Assembly (NCBI RefSeq): GCF_003014575.1
Contig: NZ_PYGF01000001.1
Span: forward strand, 248,001-312,000
Direction: 5' to 3'
DNA: 64,000 nucleotides
Source: Cecembia rubra
GTDB taxonomy: Bacteria; Bacteroidota; Bacteroidia; Cytophagales; Cyclobacteriaceae
Each line of letters opens with the position of its first letter. The stretch's first letter is position 1. A program made the translations under genes and the position numbers. A model generated the notes under the pieces. It ran no database searches, was not told the origin of the DNA, and worked only from the letters and a program-made list of their open reading frames with translations. Below, piece by piece: positions 44,255 to 52,460 of the stretch.

Positions 44255-45805
44255 ATGAAGTACCATTTTGCATCTATTATTGTCTTGTTAACCACTTTAG
44301 TTTCCTGTTCAGGTAAAAAAGCAGGGGAGGTTGAAAACCATTGGCCCTACGCCGGAATTACCTATGAAATTTTCATTCAATCTTTTTATGATTCAGACGG
44401 GGATGGAATTGGAGATTTCAACGGGGTTACAAAAAAGCTAGACCATGTCAAAGAATTGGGAGCAAATGCAATTTGGTTTATGCCTATTATGCCTTCACCA
44501 AGTTATCACAAATATGATGTAACGGATTATAAAGCTGTCCATCCGGATTACGGTACCATGGAGGATTTTAAGAATCTGATTAAGGAAGCTCATAAAAAGG
44601 ACATTAAGATAGTTATTGACCTAATTATTAACCATACCAGCAGTGAACATCCTTGGTTTTTGGAGTCCAAAAGTAGCAGAGAAAATCCTTACCGGGATTA
44701 TTATGTATGGGCGCAAAAGGATACCATTGCTGACTTTATCAACAAAAAAACAATAACTTTAGACAGTGACAATATCCGCCAATGGCATGATCCGGGATTT
44801 GGGGAGGATTTTTATTATGGATTTTTTTATGGTGGTATGCCGGACCTTAATTTTGATAATCCCAAAGTAAGAGAAGAAATTTATGAAATTGGAAGGTTTT
44901 GGCTTGAAGAAGTAGGGGTGGATGGTTTTAGATTAGATGCAGCAAAGCATATTTTTCCTGATGACAGACCCGAAGACAACCATGCTTTTTGGAAGGAATT
45001 CAGACAAAAAATGCAGGCAATTAAATCAGATGTCTATCTAGTAGGGGAGGTGTACGATAGAAAGGAGGTTGTGGCACCGTATTTACCTGGGCTCCCTGCA
45101 TTATTTAATTTCGATTTCCACTATACCCTGATTGAGGCTTACCAGAAGGAAGATGGGATGTTGTTGGCCAAAAAGCAGAAAGAAGTCTTGGATTTTTATT
45201 TGGACATTACAAAAGACTTTATTGATGCGACTTTTTCTTCTAATCATGACCAACAAAGATTATTGAATTCACTTGACCAAAATCCAAGGAAAATGAAGCA
45301 GGCAATCAACATTCTGATGACGATGCCCGGTGCACCCTATCTTTACTATGGAGAGGAGATAGGTATGTTGGGATTGAAGCCTGATGAACATATTAGAGAG
45401 CCTTTTCTTTGGGACATCAAAGCCAATGATAAAGGGAGGGCATCATGGATAGATCCTGTTCATTCCATTGATGATATGGTAACCCCATTAGCCATTCAAA
45501 AATCAATGAGCACGAGTTATTTCAATCATTATAAAGAAATTATAAAATTAAGGAATAGCAATAGAGCACTTGCCCTTGGAAATTTGGAATTGTATGAGGG
45601 AGAGCTGGCCCAACCACTGATGGCATATTTCAGAAGCCATAAAGATCAGGCAGTTTTTGTAGCTCATAATTTAAGCGATGTGGAACAAAGCCTCGAAATT
45701 CCTGAAGAATATCAAAAAGTCCTTTACACATTTGGGTCTGCGGATTTACAAGATCAAAAAGTAAAATTGCCAGCATATTCAACCATAGTTATTGAAAGAC
45801 AATAA
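44255..45805 (+). CDS. GH13 alpha-amylase/alpha-glucosidase lipoprotein
   Basis: From ATG 44255 (MKYHFASIIVLLTTLVSC; lipobox LVSC) about 516 residues. The GH13 barrel shows DVTDYKAVHPDYGTM (oligo-1,6-glucosidase-like loop), catalytic D228 (DGFRLDAAKH), E265 (LVGEVYDR) and D332 (SSNHDQQR), plus a final beta domain. As a lipoprotein it would trim oligosaccharides in the periplasm or at the surface. The TTG at 44216 would remove the signal from its usual position and is rejected. Unlike the upstream amylase it has no T9SS domain. Terminator downstream. Confidence 0.92.
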   Translation: MKYHFASIIVLLTTLVSCSGKKAGEVENHWPYAGITYEIFIQSFYDSDGDGIGDFNGVTKKLDHVKELGANAIWFMPIMPSPSYHKYDVTDYKAVHPDYGTMEDFKNLIKEAHKKDIKIVIDLIINHTSSEHPWFLESKSSRENPYRDYYVWAQKDTIADFINKKTITLDSDNIRQWHDPGFGEDFYYGFFYGGMPDLNFDNPKVREEIYEIGRFWLEEVGVDGFRLDAAKHIFPDDRPEDNHAFWKEFRQKMQAIKSDVYLVGEVYDRKEVVAPYLPGLPALFNFDFHYTLIEAYQKEDGMLLAKKQKEVLDFYLDITKDFIDATFSSNHDQQRLLNSLDQNPRKMKQAINILMTMPGAPYLYYGEEIGMLGLKPDEHIREPFLWDIKANDKGRASWIDPVHSIDDMVTPLAIQKSMSTSYFNHYKEIIKLRNSNRALALGNLELYEGELAQPLMAYFRSHKDQAVFVAHNLSDVEQSLEIPEEYQKVLYTFGSADLQDQKVKLPAYSTIVIERQ

Positions 45806-45831
45806 AAAAGGAGGCCTTGGCCTCCTTTTTT
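45804..45831. terminator. Bidirectional intrinsic terminator
   Basis: Perfect 13-bp stem AAAAAAGGAGGCC / GGCCTCCTTTTTT with a 2-base apex, between the GH13 lipoprotein (+) and pfkA (-). The A- and T-runs fit termination on both strands; it overlaps the pfkA stop. Confidence 0.88.
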
Positions 45832-46816
45832 ATGTTGAAAGAATTCTTACAACTCTGAAATCATCTTCGTCTACTTCTTTGCTGCCTACAATCGCTTTAG
45901 CGATAGGAGTATAGACTACTTTGTTATTGATGACACCGGCCATCACATCGTATTTGCCCTGTAGTAGGCCTTCTACAGCGGCTACGCCCAATTTGCTTGC
46001 CAATACCCGGTCTAAAGCAGATGGAGCGCCTCCGCGCTGCAAATGACCCAAAATGGTCACTTTTATATCGTAATAGGGAAGTTGCTTTTTGATTTTTTCA
46101 GCAATTTCAGCTGCACCGCCACTTTTTCCCCCTTCGGCAACAATGACAATATTGGATTGTTTCATGGCCTTGGTTCTGGCTTGTAATCTTTCCACCAATT
46201 TTTCAATCGGCATTTTTTTCTCTGGAATTAAGGTGGCCGCTGCAGCACTGCCTATTCCGGCATTGATGGCGATAAATCCTGCATCTCGGCCCATCACCTC
46301 TACAAAAAAAAGCCTATCATGTGAAGTAGCTGTATCTCTGATTTTATCAATAGCCTCAATTGCCGTATTGCATGCTGTGTCAAACCCTACTGTTAGGTCA
46401 GTTCCTGCCAGGTCATTATCAATGGTTCCAGGAATACCGACAGCTGGTATACCATATTCTTTATAGAACAAGTGGGCACCTGTAAGCGATCCGTCTCCAC
46501 CTATAATTACTAATGCGTCAATTCCGTGTTTTTTTAGATTTTCGTAGGCTTTTTTCCTTCCTTCCTGTGTACGGAATTCCGCACTGCGTGCAGATTTTAG
46601 GAAGGTTCCACCTCTTTCAAGGACATGGCTGATATGTTTGGATTCCAGTTTTTTGATTTCATTCTGGATCATCCCCTCATAGCCCCTATAGACACCATAC
46701 ATTTCCAGATTATAATAAAAGCCTGCTCTTACCACAGCCCGAATAGCAGCATTCATTCCCGGCGCATCTCCACCTGAAGTCAATACCGCAATTCTTTTTA
46801 TTGTCTTTACTTCCAT
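45830..46816 (-). CDS. pfkA: ATP-dependent 6-phosphofructokinase
   Basis: A 328-residue phosphofructokinase catalysing the committed step of glycolysis. Marks: VLTSGGDAPGMNAAIRAVVR (ATP site), GGDGSLTGA, PGTIDNDLAGTDLTVGFDT (catalytic Asp) and GHLQRGGAPSALDR. The GGDGS form points to ATP rather than pyrophosphate use. It begins 1 base after the mgsA stop on the same strand, so the two are translated from one mRNA. Cytoplasmic. Confidence 0.96.
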   Translation of the reverse strand: MEVKTIKRIAVLTSGGDAPGMNAAIRAVVRAGFYYNLEMYGVYRGYEGMIQNEIKKLESKHISHVLERGGTFLKSARSAEFRTQEGRKKAYENLKKHGIDALVIIGGDGSLTGAHLFYKEYGIPAVGIPGTIDNDLAGTDLTVGFDTACNTAIEAIDKIRDTATSHDRLFFVEVMGRDAGFIAINAGIGSAAAATLIPEKKMPIEKLVERLQARTKAMKQSNIVIVAEGGKSGGAAEIAEKIKKQLPYYDIKVTILGHLQRGGAPSALDRVLASKLGVAAVEGLLQGKYDVMAGVINNKVVYTPIAKAIVGSKEVDEDDFRVVRILST

Positions 46817-47197
46817 TTAAGATTTCAGTCTTGAGGTTAATTGTTGAAACATCAAACCCGCTGCTGCAGGATTTGTTGCAAGGGGGATATTGTGTACATC
46901 ACAGATACGCATCAACATCTGTACATCAGGCTCATGAGGATGCTTATCCAAAGGATCCCTAAAAAAAATGACCATGTCCAGTTCTTTTTGAGCTGCCATT
47001 GAAGCAATCTGTGCATCTCCACCCAGTGGTCCGGAAAGCAGTCTTTGCACTTTAAAGCCTGCTTTTTCTATATGGGAACCCGTAGTGCCTGTTGCAACCA
47101 GTTCAATATCAGAATGGTTGAGCTGTTCCTTAAATCCACTCAAAAAGTGGACCATATCGGCCTTTTTACCGTCATGGGCGATTAAGGCTATTTTCAT
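46817..47197 (-). CDS. mgsA: Methylglyoxal synthase
   Basis: About 126 residues from ATG 47197 (MKIALIAHDGKKADMVHF), the usual family start; an upstream start at 47284 adds 29 unlikely residues. GTTGSHIEK, LSGPLGGDAQIA (catalytic Asp region) and FFRDPLDKHPHEPD are diagnostic. The enzyme turns DHAP into methylglyoxal and phosphate, relieving sugar-phosphate overload. Zero-gap pairing with pfkA puts the overflow valve and the flux-controlling kinase under one promoter. Confidence 0.95.
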   Translation of the reverse strand: MKIALIAHDGKKADMVHFLSGFKEQLNHSDIELVATGTTGSHIEKAGFKVQRLLSGPLGGDAQIASMAAQKELDMVIFFRDPLDKHPHEPDVQMLMRICDVHNIPLATNPAAAGLMFQQLTSRLKS

Positions 47198-47416
47198 CTT
47201 GTCTTTAATAGGTTTGAATGCGAAAGTTATAAAATTTTGGAGATTTCCCGATGGTGATTGATGTTTTATCCTATTTTCCTCCAAAAGAAGTATTAAAAAT
47301 CAGGGAGTCCGCAAAATCAGCGGATTTTGGTTTTTATTGAAAAAATGAAACAATTAGTAAATATTTTGATCCAATTTGTTTATTTTCAGACATAAATCAT
47401 CAACTAAACACAAGCT

Positions 47417-47833
47417 ATGGGATTATTAAAAGAATTTAAGGAATTCGCTGTCAAGGGCAATGTAGTTGACCTTGCGGTCGCTGTTATCATTGGCGGTGCT
47501 TTCGGGAAAATCGTTTCCTCCTTTGTGAACGATATTATTATGCCTCCATTAGGAGTATTATTGGGTGGGGTAGACTTCAAAGACCTTTCTTTGACCATCC
47601 GGGATGCATATACCACTGATGCTGGAGAACAAATGGCGGCTGTAGTGCTTAGCTACGGTAATTTTATCCAAAATGTAGTGGACTTCCTGATTATCGCTTT
47701 CGTGATTTTTATGGCGATAAAAGGAATGAATACCATGAAAAAGAAGAAAGAAGAAGCTCCGGCAGCTCCTCCGGCTCCTCCAAAGTCAGAAGTATTGTTA
47801 GAGGAAATCAGAGACCTTTTGAAAAACAAGTAA
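47417..47833 (+). CDS. mscL: Large-conductance mechanosensitive channel MscL
   Basis: A 138-residue channel protein opened by membrane tension on osmotic downshift. The first helix is diagnostic ([25 protein letters not shown]), the second is [15 protein letters not shown], and the tail is an amphipathic [12 protein letters not shown] linker followed by a cytoplasmic helix ([12 protein letters not shown]). Full length. Stand-alone gene with a strong terminator. Confidence 0.97.
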   Translation: MGLLKEFKEFAVKGNVVDLAVAVIIGGAFGKIVSSFVNDIIMPPLGVLLGGVDFKDLSLTIRDAYTTDAGEQMAAVVLSYGNFIQNVVDFLIIAFVIFMAIKGMNTMKKKKEEAPAAPPAPPKSEVLLEEIRDLLKNK

Positions 47834-47835
47834 TG

Positions 47836-47864
47836 AAAAAAAGCAGCGTAAAGCTGCTTTTTTT
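47836..47864. terminator. Intrinsic terminator after mscL
   Basis: 12-bp stem AAAAAAAGCAGC / GCTGCTTTTTTT with a 5-base loop. It sits between convergent genes (mscL and the Spy-like gene) and can serve both strands. Confidence 0.88.
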
Positions 47865-48321
47865 AGTTTTTATTACTTTCTCCTCTGTCTCTTCCCTGTT
47901 GCATTCTGTAAACATGCCTTGTGAAATCACGGTTTGCTCCACCCAACTTTACTGCCTGTGAAGGGCTGATTACCTGAATGATCTCATTCATAAAGCGTTT
48001 TTCCCGATTTAAGAGCTTTTCCTGGAGCTCAAATCTTTTGTTGATCAGTTCTTTTGCTTTTTCATCATCTATTTCCCTTCCTGCTTGTCTGTTCAACATG
48101 GAAAGCTCCTCCATCATGGATTTTCTTTCTTCCTGATATTGATTAAAGATCGGCCAGAATTTTTCTGCCTGCGAAGCTTTAAGGTCCAATCTGTTCGTAA
48201 TAAATGCTATACGGGCTGCCTCAAATTTCTCTTGATCGTATTGCTGGTTGCCTCTTTGTGCCATGCTAAGTGAAGCAAAGCATAGGAAAAAGGCCAGGAT
48301 TAGGATTGTAAGTTTCTTCAT
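47863..48321 (-). CDS. Spy/CpxP-like periplasmic protein
   Basis: About 152 residues from ATG 48321 (MKKLTILILAFFLCFASLSMAQ); longer starts lack sense as signals. The mature part is a helical protein of the Spy/CpxP type, seen in FITNRLDLKASQAEKFWPIFNQYQEERKSMMEEL and ELQEKLLNREKRFMNEII, where the LTxxQ-like region is altered to LKASQAEKF. Such proteins are periplasmic chaperones or metal-stress sensors. It is the last of three genes (ECF sigma, small membrane protein, this), reminiscent of sigma/anti-sigma/sensor modules such as CnrYXH. Confidence 0.75.
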   Translation of the reverse strand: MKKLTILILAFFLCFASLSMAQRGNQQYDQEKFEAARIAFITNRLDLKASQAEKFWPIFNQYQEERKSMMEELSMLNRQAGREIDDEKAKELINKRFELQEKLLNREKRFMNEIIQVISPSQAVKLGGANRDFTRHVYRMQQGRDRGESNKN

Positions 48322-48331
48322 CAAAATTGAA

Positions 48332-48709
48332 TTAATACCAAATATCTTCTTCAGGATCGGTTTCAGCCCAATCAAAGCTGCCCCATTCAGTAGCGATAAT
48401 TTCATCTAATATAGAATTGGGATTGTCTGCCAGTAAAAGTATATCTTCCGCCTGCCAGTACTCAGTGTCTATGTATAAATCAATCTCCTGACTTATCATC
48501 AAGTCCATTGGATCAACCTGAGAGGTCTGGGATATAAATACCCATAATCCCAAACCCAGTATGAACACTGCTGCAGCGGCATATTTCAAAGGTTTAGAAA
48601 ACCATACGGATTTCCGGCTTTCATACCTTTCCAAAATCCTATCAGGCAATTTATCAAAATAGCCTTCAGGTACTAGGTGGATTTCTTTTTTATTCAATTT
48701 TTCCATCAT
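48332..48709 (-). CDS. Small single-pass membrane protein, candidate anti-sigma factor
   Basis: A 125-residue protein with a cytoplasmic N-terminus (about residues 1-39, EGYFDKLPDRILERYESRK), one helix (about 40-60, LKYAAAAVFILGLGLWVFIS) and an acidic periplasmic C-terminus (EDILLLADN, EEDIWY). It lies between an ECF sigma gene (34 bases upstream) and a Spy-like gene (10 bases to its start), which suggests it anchors the sigma factor at the membrane. The cytoplasmic part lacks the HxxxCxxC motif of zinc-binding anti-sigmas, so the call is from context and topology only. Confidence 0.6.
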   Translation of the reverse strand: MMEKLNKKEIHLVPEGYFDKLPDRILERYESRKSVWFSKPLKYAAAAVFILGLGLWVFISQTSQVDPMDLMISQEIDLYIDTEYWQAEDILLLADNPNSILDEIIATEWGSFDWAETDPEEDIWY

Positions 48710-48743
48710 TCTTGTTGGTTAGACAGTATAAAATCCAAATGGT

Positions 48744-49292
48744 TTATTCTGATTTGATTTCCTGTTCTATTTTTTTTGCGGCATGGTGGTAGGAAGCTTT
48801 AAGTGACCCGACGCTGGTATCCGTGATTTTGCTTATTTCCTCGTAGCTCAGGTCTTCGAAATACTTCAGGTTAAAGACCAATCTTTGCTTTTCAGGCAGG
48901 TTGAGGATTGCTTTGTGAAGTTTTTTTTCGATCATATCTCCGTCTATCAGGGGTGAACTGTCAAGATATTGTTTCATGACTTCCTCGTGGTCTTCAATCT
49001 GGAAGAAAAACCTTTTTTTCTTTTGTTGCAAAAAATTCAGGCTTTCATTGGTTGCTATCCTGTACAACCAGGTAAATAGAGAGGAATGGCCCTGAAATTT
49101 ATGGATATTCTTAAATGCTTTGATGAAAGTGATCTGGGTCAGATCATCTGCATCTTCATGGATAATGACCATTTTTCGGATGACACCATATACTTTTTTC
49201 TGAAACCTCTCCACCAAAAGCCTGAAACCCTTGTCTTTTGTGGTTGGGTCATTGATCAGTGCTAAAAGTTCCAGTTCGCTTATTGGTGTCAT
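48744..49292 (-). CDS. ECF-type RNA polymerase sigma factor
   Basis: About 182 residues from ATG 49292 (MTPISELELLALI). Region 2 is ADDLTQITFIKAFKNIHKFQG with SSLFTWLYRIATN; region 4 is LPEKQRLVFNLKYFEDLSYEEISKITDTSVGSLKASYHHAAKK. The -35-recognition helix is intact. It is the first gene of a three-gene unit with a candidate anti-sigma and a Spy/CpxP-like protein, so it probably drives an envelope-stress response and is held at the membrane until the periplasmic signal arrives. Confidence 0.93.
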   Translation of the reverse strand: MTPISELELLALINDPTTKDKGFRLLVERFQKKVYGVIRKMVIIHEDADDLTQITFIKAFKNIHKFQGHSSLFTWLYRIATNESLNFLQQKKKRFFFQIEDHEEVMKQYLDSSPLIDGDMIEKKLHKAILNLPEKQRLVFNLKYFEDLSYEEISKITDTSVGSLKASYHHAAKKIEQEIKSE

Positions 49293-49360
49293 TAAGTGTT
49301 TAGACAAGACTGGTGAGTAATGGTTTAATTCAAAAATCAGAAAAGAAATTGATGAAAAAA

Positions 49361-49381
49361 AAGCGGGCATTCAGCCCGCTT
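49361..49381 (-). terminator. Intrinsic terminator after the Usp gene
   Basis: Stem AAGCGGGC / GCCCGCTT around a 5-base loop; on the minus strand it is followed by a run of T. It overlaps the stop codon of the universal stress protein gene and separates it from the sigma operon. Confidence 0.85.
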
Positions 49382-50303
49382 AAATTTCAAGGATATAATC
49401 CAGAATTCCTGCATTCTTCCCCTTAGGTCTTGTGACCAAAAGAGGGAATTCGTCATTAAGTTGGATCAATCGCTCAGCCATACTTCCAATAAATAGGGCA
49501 GTGGCAGCTGTTCTCCCCTTAGCTCCAATGATTATGGCATCGGCATTGATTTCCTTTGCTTTGGCAAGGATATCTTCTACTGGATCATCGTCTTCATCCT
49601 GGGTATAAACAGGAAGGATGTGAATGTTTTTGGTGTCGATTTTACGGATAAATTTTTTGAAATTGATTTCGGCATGCATCTTCATGATAGAAGTAAACTC
49701 TTCATAACTCTTGCCTGTAAAATGGTAACCCGAAGGTACTGTAAAGACATTCTGACATACGATTTCTGTGTTTTTTCCGTACTTTTCGGCAATAAGGATT
49801 GCTTCCTCCATGGCATCTTTGGAGTAATCCGAAAAATCAGAAGGAACCAAAAGCCTGTCAATTTTTGGCACAGCATTCTCTGGAATGATCAATAGCGAAC
49901 AGCTTGCTCTTCTGGCTAAGCGCTGTGAGATGACCCCGGTGCCGGGTAAGTTAACCTTCCTGCCCACAATGATCATGTCTGCCGACTTTTCATGGGCCAG
50001 TTTTAGGATTTTTTTAGATAATTGCCCTTCTTTTACAATGTAGGAAAACTCAATATCACTGACTGCTCCAAAGGTCTTTTCTACTACCTCCTTCATTTGG
50101 CCTTTCCTTTCCTCCACCATATTTTCAATAAGATTGGGGAATTCACTGAGGACCTCTTTGGGGATATTAAGGTTTCGAATAACATTAGTAAAATAAATTT
50201 TTTTGGTCTGATTAGCCTTGGCTATAAAAGAAGCAAACCTGACAAGGGTTTCATCCAAGGAGGTTTGATCCAGACAAACAATTAATTTTTTGATTTGATA
50301 CAT
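49380..50303 (-). CDS. Universal stress protein with two Usp domains
   Basis: A 307-residue tandem Usp protein. Domain 1 is about residues 1-150 with a degenerate nucleotide loop (IIVGRKVNLPGTGVISQRL). Domain 2 (about 155-296) keeps the ATP-binding pattern IIIGAKGRTAATALFIGSMAERL. Cytoplasmic, about 40 residues longer than the paralogue at 14523, sharing only family similarity. Role in stress survival is inferred from the family. The gene is flanked by a terminator. Confidence 0.9.
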   Translation of the reverse strand: MYQIKKLIVCLDQTSLDETLVRFASFIAKANQTKKIYFTNVIRNLNIPKEVLSEFPNLIENMVEERKGQMKEVVEKTFGAVSDIEFSYIVKEGQLSKKILKLAHEKSADMIIVGRKVNLPGTGVISQRLARRASCSLLIIPENAVPKIDRLLVPSDFSDYSKDAMEEAILIAEKYGKNTEIVCQNVFTVPSGYHFTGKSYEEFTSIMKMHAEINFKKFIRKIDTKNIHILPVYTQDEDDDPVEDILAKAKEINADAIIIGAKGRTAATALFIGSMAERLIQLNDEFPLLVTRPKGKNAGILDYILEI

Positions 50304-50656
50304 TTTATTAATGCCTTTTGGTACTGCAAAATTAATGATAATTGGGCTGAGAAGTTGAAATTTTTAGAATATTATTTTGTGCCGTCCGTATAATTTTTTC
50401 AATAATTGATTTTTTATTCTGTTGTTTCCGATATTTTGACAAACAAATCTTTCGGCTTCGTTTTTGAATTCCCTCAAATTGTTTAACTGCTTCTCAAACC
50501 TCCATAAAATTACTGTTAGGATTATTACAACAAAATCTTTTTTGGCAAGTGGGGTATAAGCTAGTTGGAAGGTTTGAAATTCAAGGACTCCCATAAACCA
50601 TTTTATTCTCCCCAAAATGATCAACTTTTCCCTGAATAAATCCGTATATTTGCGCA
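50304..50656. other. Region upstream of the ncRNA; no convincing gene
   Basis: AT-rich stretch of about 350 bases between the Usp gene and the predicted RNA. A minus-strand frame (50364-50702) is open for 112 codons but has no recognisable domain and its start overlaps the RNA and its promoter, so it is likely spurious. A degenerate gene remnant cannot be excluded. Confidence 0.3.
50645..50652 (+). promoter_or_regulatory. Bacteroidota -7 promoter element (TATATTTG) of the ncRNA
   Basis: Exact TAnnTTTG match, identical to the dnaG element. It predicts a transcript start at about 50657-50659, precisely where the terminal stem of the RNA begins. The upstream ACTTTTC at 50624-50630 may be the -33 region. 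Confidence 0.6.
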
Positions 50657-50880
50657 AAGGCTCGGGTCGCTGACATGTTCCAACTTCACAATTAAAAAAC
50701 AATTCCGAGTGAAGCCCTTTCCAAAAACAGGCCTCATCCCTTTCTGATAACCTGTCAGTTTTGGGACCTCGTATCTTAGGATTCAGGATAACAGTGGAAG
50801 TTTGCGGTCTTCAGGCAGCTCAAATCTTGTCTATAAAGAGGTTTGGCAACAACTCTAAGGCCTGAGCCCTTTTATTTTTT
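50657..50880 (+). ncRNA. Candidate 6S-type regulatory RNA (6S-Flavo-like), about 220 nt
   Basis: A compact RNA unit with promoter and terminator. The ends pair: GGCTCGGGTC (50659-50668) with GGCCTGAGCC (50859-50868), all ten positions with two wobbles, followed by a T-rich run. A second helix joins TGTTCCAAC (50676-50684) and GTTTGGCAACA (50841-50851) with a bulge. Inside are a hairpin CTTCAC/GTGAAG (50684-50689 / 50709-50714) and a stem CCAAAA..ACAGG with CCTGT..TTTTGG (50721-50731 / 50751-50764). The rod-like, about 200-nt form fits 6S RNA, which binds RNA polymerase. It is not SRP, RNase P or tmRNA by sequence. The family is inference; the structure is directly visible. Confidence 0.55.
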
Positions 50881-52333
50881 GTATCAACTCATTTTGACTT
50901 TTTTCAGCAATTTTAAACCCATATACTCCACCAATATAAAGTATTGTGATCAGTGCCGAACGAACAATCAGATCCCAAAAACCTGCATCCATCCACACCA
51001 ACGAATAATATTGAGCTACGAAAACAAAGATTCCCAAGACAATTATTTTTAAAACATCCCATGTGAAAGGATCGAGATTCAACCTGATTTTTACATAATA
51101 ATATTTGATAATATTGTACGATCCCATTGCCAGGAAAGAGGCTATGGCAGCCCCTTCAATACCATAAATTGGAATAAGCCATAAATTCAAAACAATGACT
51201 ATGATGCTCATGACCATAGTGGCAGTGATGTTGAAAACATAATACCTTGAATAAACAATTATTTCTCCGTTTATTGAGAAAAGGATATCGATGATTTTCC
51301 CCAATCCAATCCAAAACACTACCCATTTTCCTGTTTCATAAACTTCTTTGTTTGGTATGAAGTGATAAAGGTTATTGATGTTGGCCCAGATACCTAGAAA
51401 CAATAAAAGGCAAATCAATAATTGGTGAACTGCTACCTGCTTGTAAAGTCGATCGATTTTATCTATTTCATTTTTTGCGAAGTATTCAGCTACCACAGGC
51501 ATCACTACCTGGGATACAGCCCTTCTTGGCATTTCAATAACAATGGCTATGGCAAAACCAATGCTGTAAATTGCATTGGCATCCAATCCCAACATGGATG
51601 CAACCATAAGACTGTCAATTTTCATGATCAAAAGTGATCCCGTGGTTCCAAGGAGGGTAATCAGGCTATATTGTAAAAACTCATTGATAAAACCTCTTGG
51701 GAAGATTTTAAAATCAAAGTTTATTTTGAAAATACCCAATCGGATCATGTAAATCATCATGCCCAAAAGTGTTGCTAGGTAAATCAAAGCAAGACTCCAA
51801 ATCAATTGTTCAAATTGTATCCAATTCAAAAAATACAATAGAACAATGATCGAAACCAATATCCTCAAAAATACTTCCCTGAAAAAAGTCGGAACTGCAA
51901 TTTCAAGAAATGACCTACTAAAAGCATCCAAAATTGAATTCAGCACTGAAAAAAGCATCAGAACCAAAACCACTCCAAAAAAATCGATCACTTCTGGTGA
52001 ATTCGCTGCAAATGCGAGAATAAGGTAATGCTTGAAAAGCCAAAATAGTATGGCTACAAGAAAAGCTCCTACCAAGCTTAGCAATAGGCTCATTGTGAAA
52101 AATGAAAACTGATGGTCCCTGATTTTTGGATAGAATCTGGTAATCCCATTTCCCAGCCCCAATTGCGCAAAAGGAACCAAAATGAGGGCCATATCCTGGA
52201 CCGTCCTGAACAATCCAAGTTGGTTCGGGTCCAACACATATGGAAGAAGCCAAAGCACATTAAAGTAACCTATCAAAACCCCCAGGTAGGAAGAAAAGGT
52301 GGTTAGGATACTCTGCTTGGCAATTATTCTCAT
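50855..52333 (-). CDS. Polysaccharide flippase of the Wzx/MOP family
   Basis: About 492 residues with roughly twelve to fourteen transmembrane helices, from ATG 52333 (MRIIAKQSILTTFSSYLGV). N-terminal marks SILTTFSSYLGVLIGYFNVLWLLP, GLFRTVQDMALILVPFAQLGLGNGITRFYP, and the later EMPRRAVSQVVMPVVAEYFAKNE are typical of polysaccharide transporters. It should move lipid-linked sugar units across the inner membrane. The C-terminal codons overlap the predicted RNA terminator stem on the other strand. Part of the surface-polysaccharide cluster but separated from fkbM by 127 bases. Confidence 0.88.
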   Translation of the reverse strand: MRIIAKQSILTTFSSYLGVLIGYFNVLWLLPYVLDPNQLGLFRTVQDMALILVPFAQLGLGNGITRFYPKIRDHQFSFFTMSLLLSLVGAFLVAILFWLFKHYLILAFAANSPEVIDFFGVVLVLMLFSVLNSILDAFSRSFLEIAVPTFFREVFLRILVSIIVLLYFLNWIQFEQLIWSLALIYLATLLGMMIYMIRLGIFKINFDFKIFPRGFINEFLQYSLITLLGTTGSLLIMKIDSLMVASMLGLDANAIYSIGFAIAIVIEMPRRAVSQVVMPVVAEYFAKNEIDKIDRLYKQVAVHQLLICLLLFLGIWANINNLYHFIPNKEVYETGKWVVFWIGLGKIIDILFSINGEIIVYSRYYVFNITATMVMSIIVIVLNLWLIPIYGIEGAAIASFLAMGSYNIIKYYYVKIRLNLDPFTWDVLKIIVLGIFVFVAQYYSLVWMDAGFWDLIVRSALITILYIGGVYGFKIAEKSQNELIQKIKGLRP

Positions 52334-52460
52334 AGGCAACAAAAATATAAAGATACTTGGATTAATATGTATATCCGTAATTTCCCCAGTTCTTCAATAC
52401 CATATTGTTAGATTCAATCAGGACTTAGGGTTAGTTTCAATAGTTTCGGTTACATCGAGG

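Noticed and set aside
47308-47336. Hairpin followed by a T-run on the plus strand upstream of mscL
   Set aside because: No plus-strand gene ends here, so a terminator role has no client; it could be a leader element but the evidence is thin.
50364-50702. Minus-strand frame of 112 codons between the Usp gene and the flippase gene
   Set aside because: No domain, no signal, and its start overlaps the predicted ncRNA and its promoter; composition is that of AT-rich intergenic DNA.
50657-50880. SRP RNA, RNase P RNA or tmRNA as identity of the ncRNA
   Set aside because: It lacks the SRP GGAAG/AGCA core, the RNase P conserved blocks and a tmRNA tRNA-like end; the length and pairing fit 6S better.
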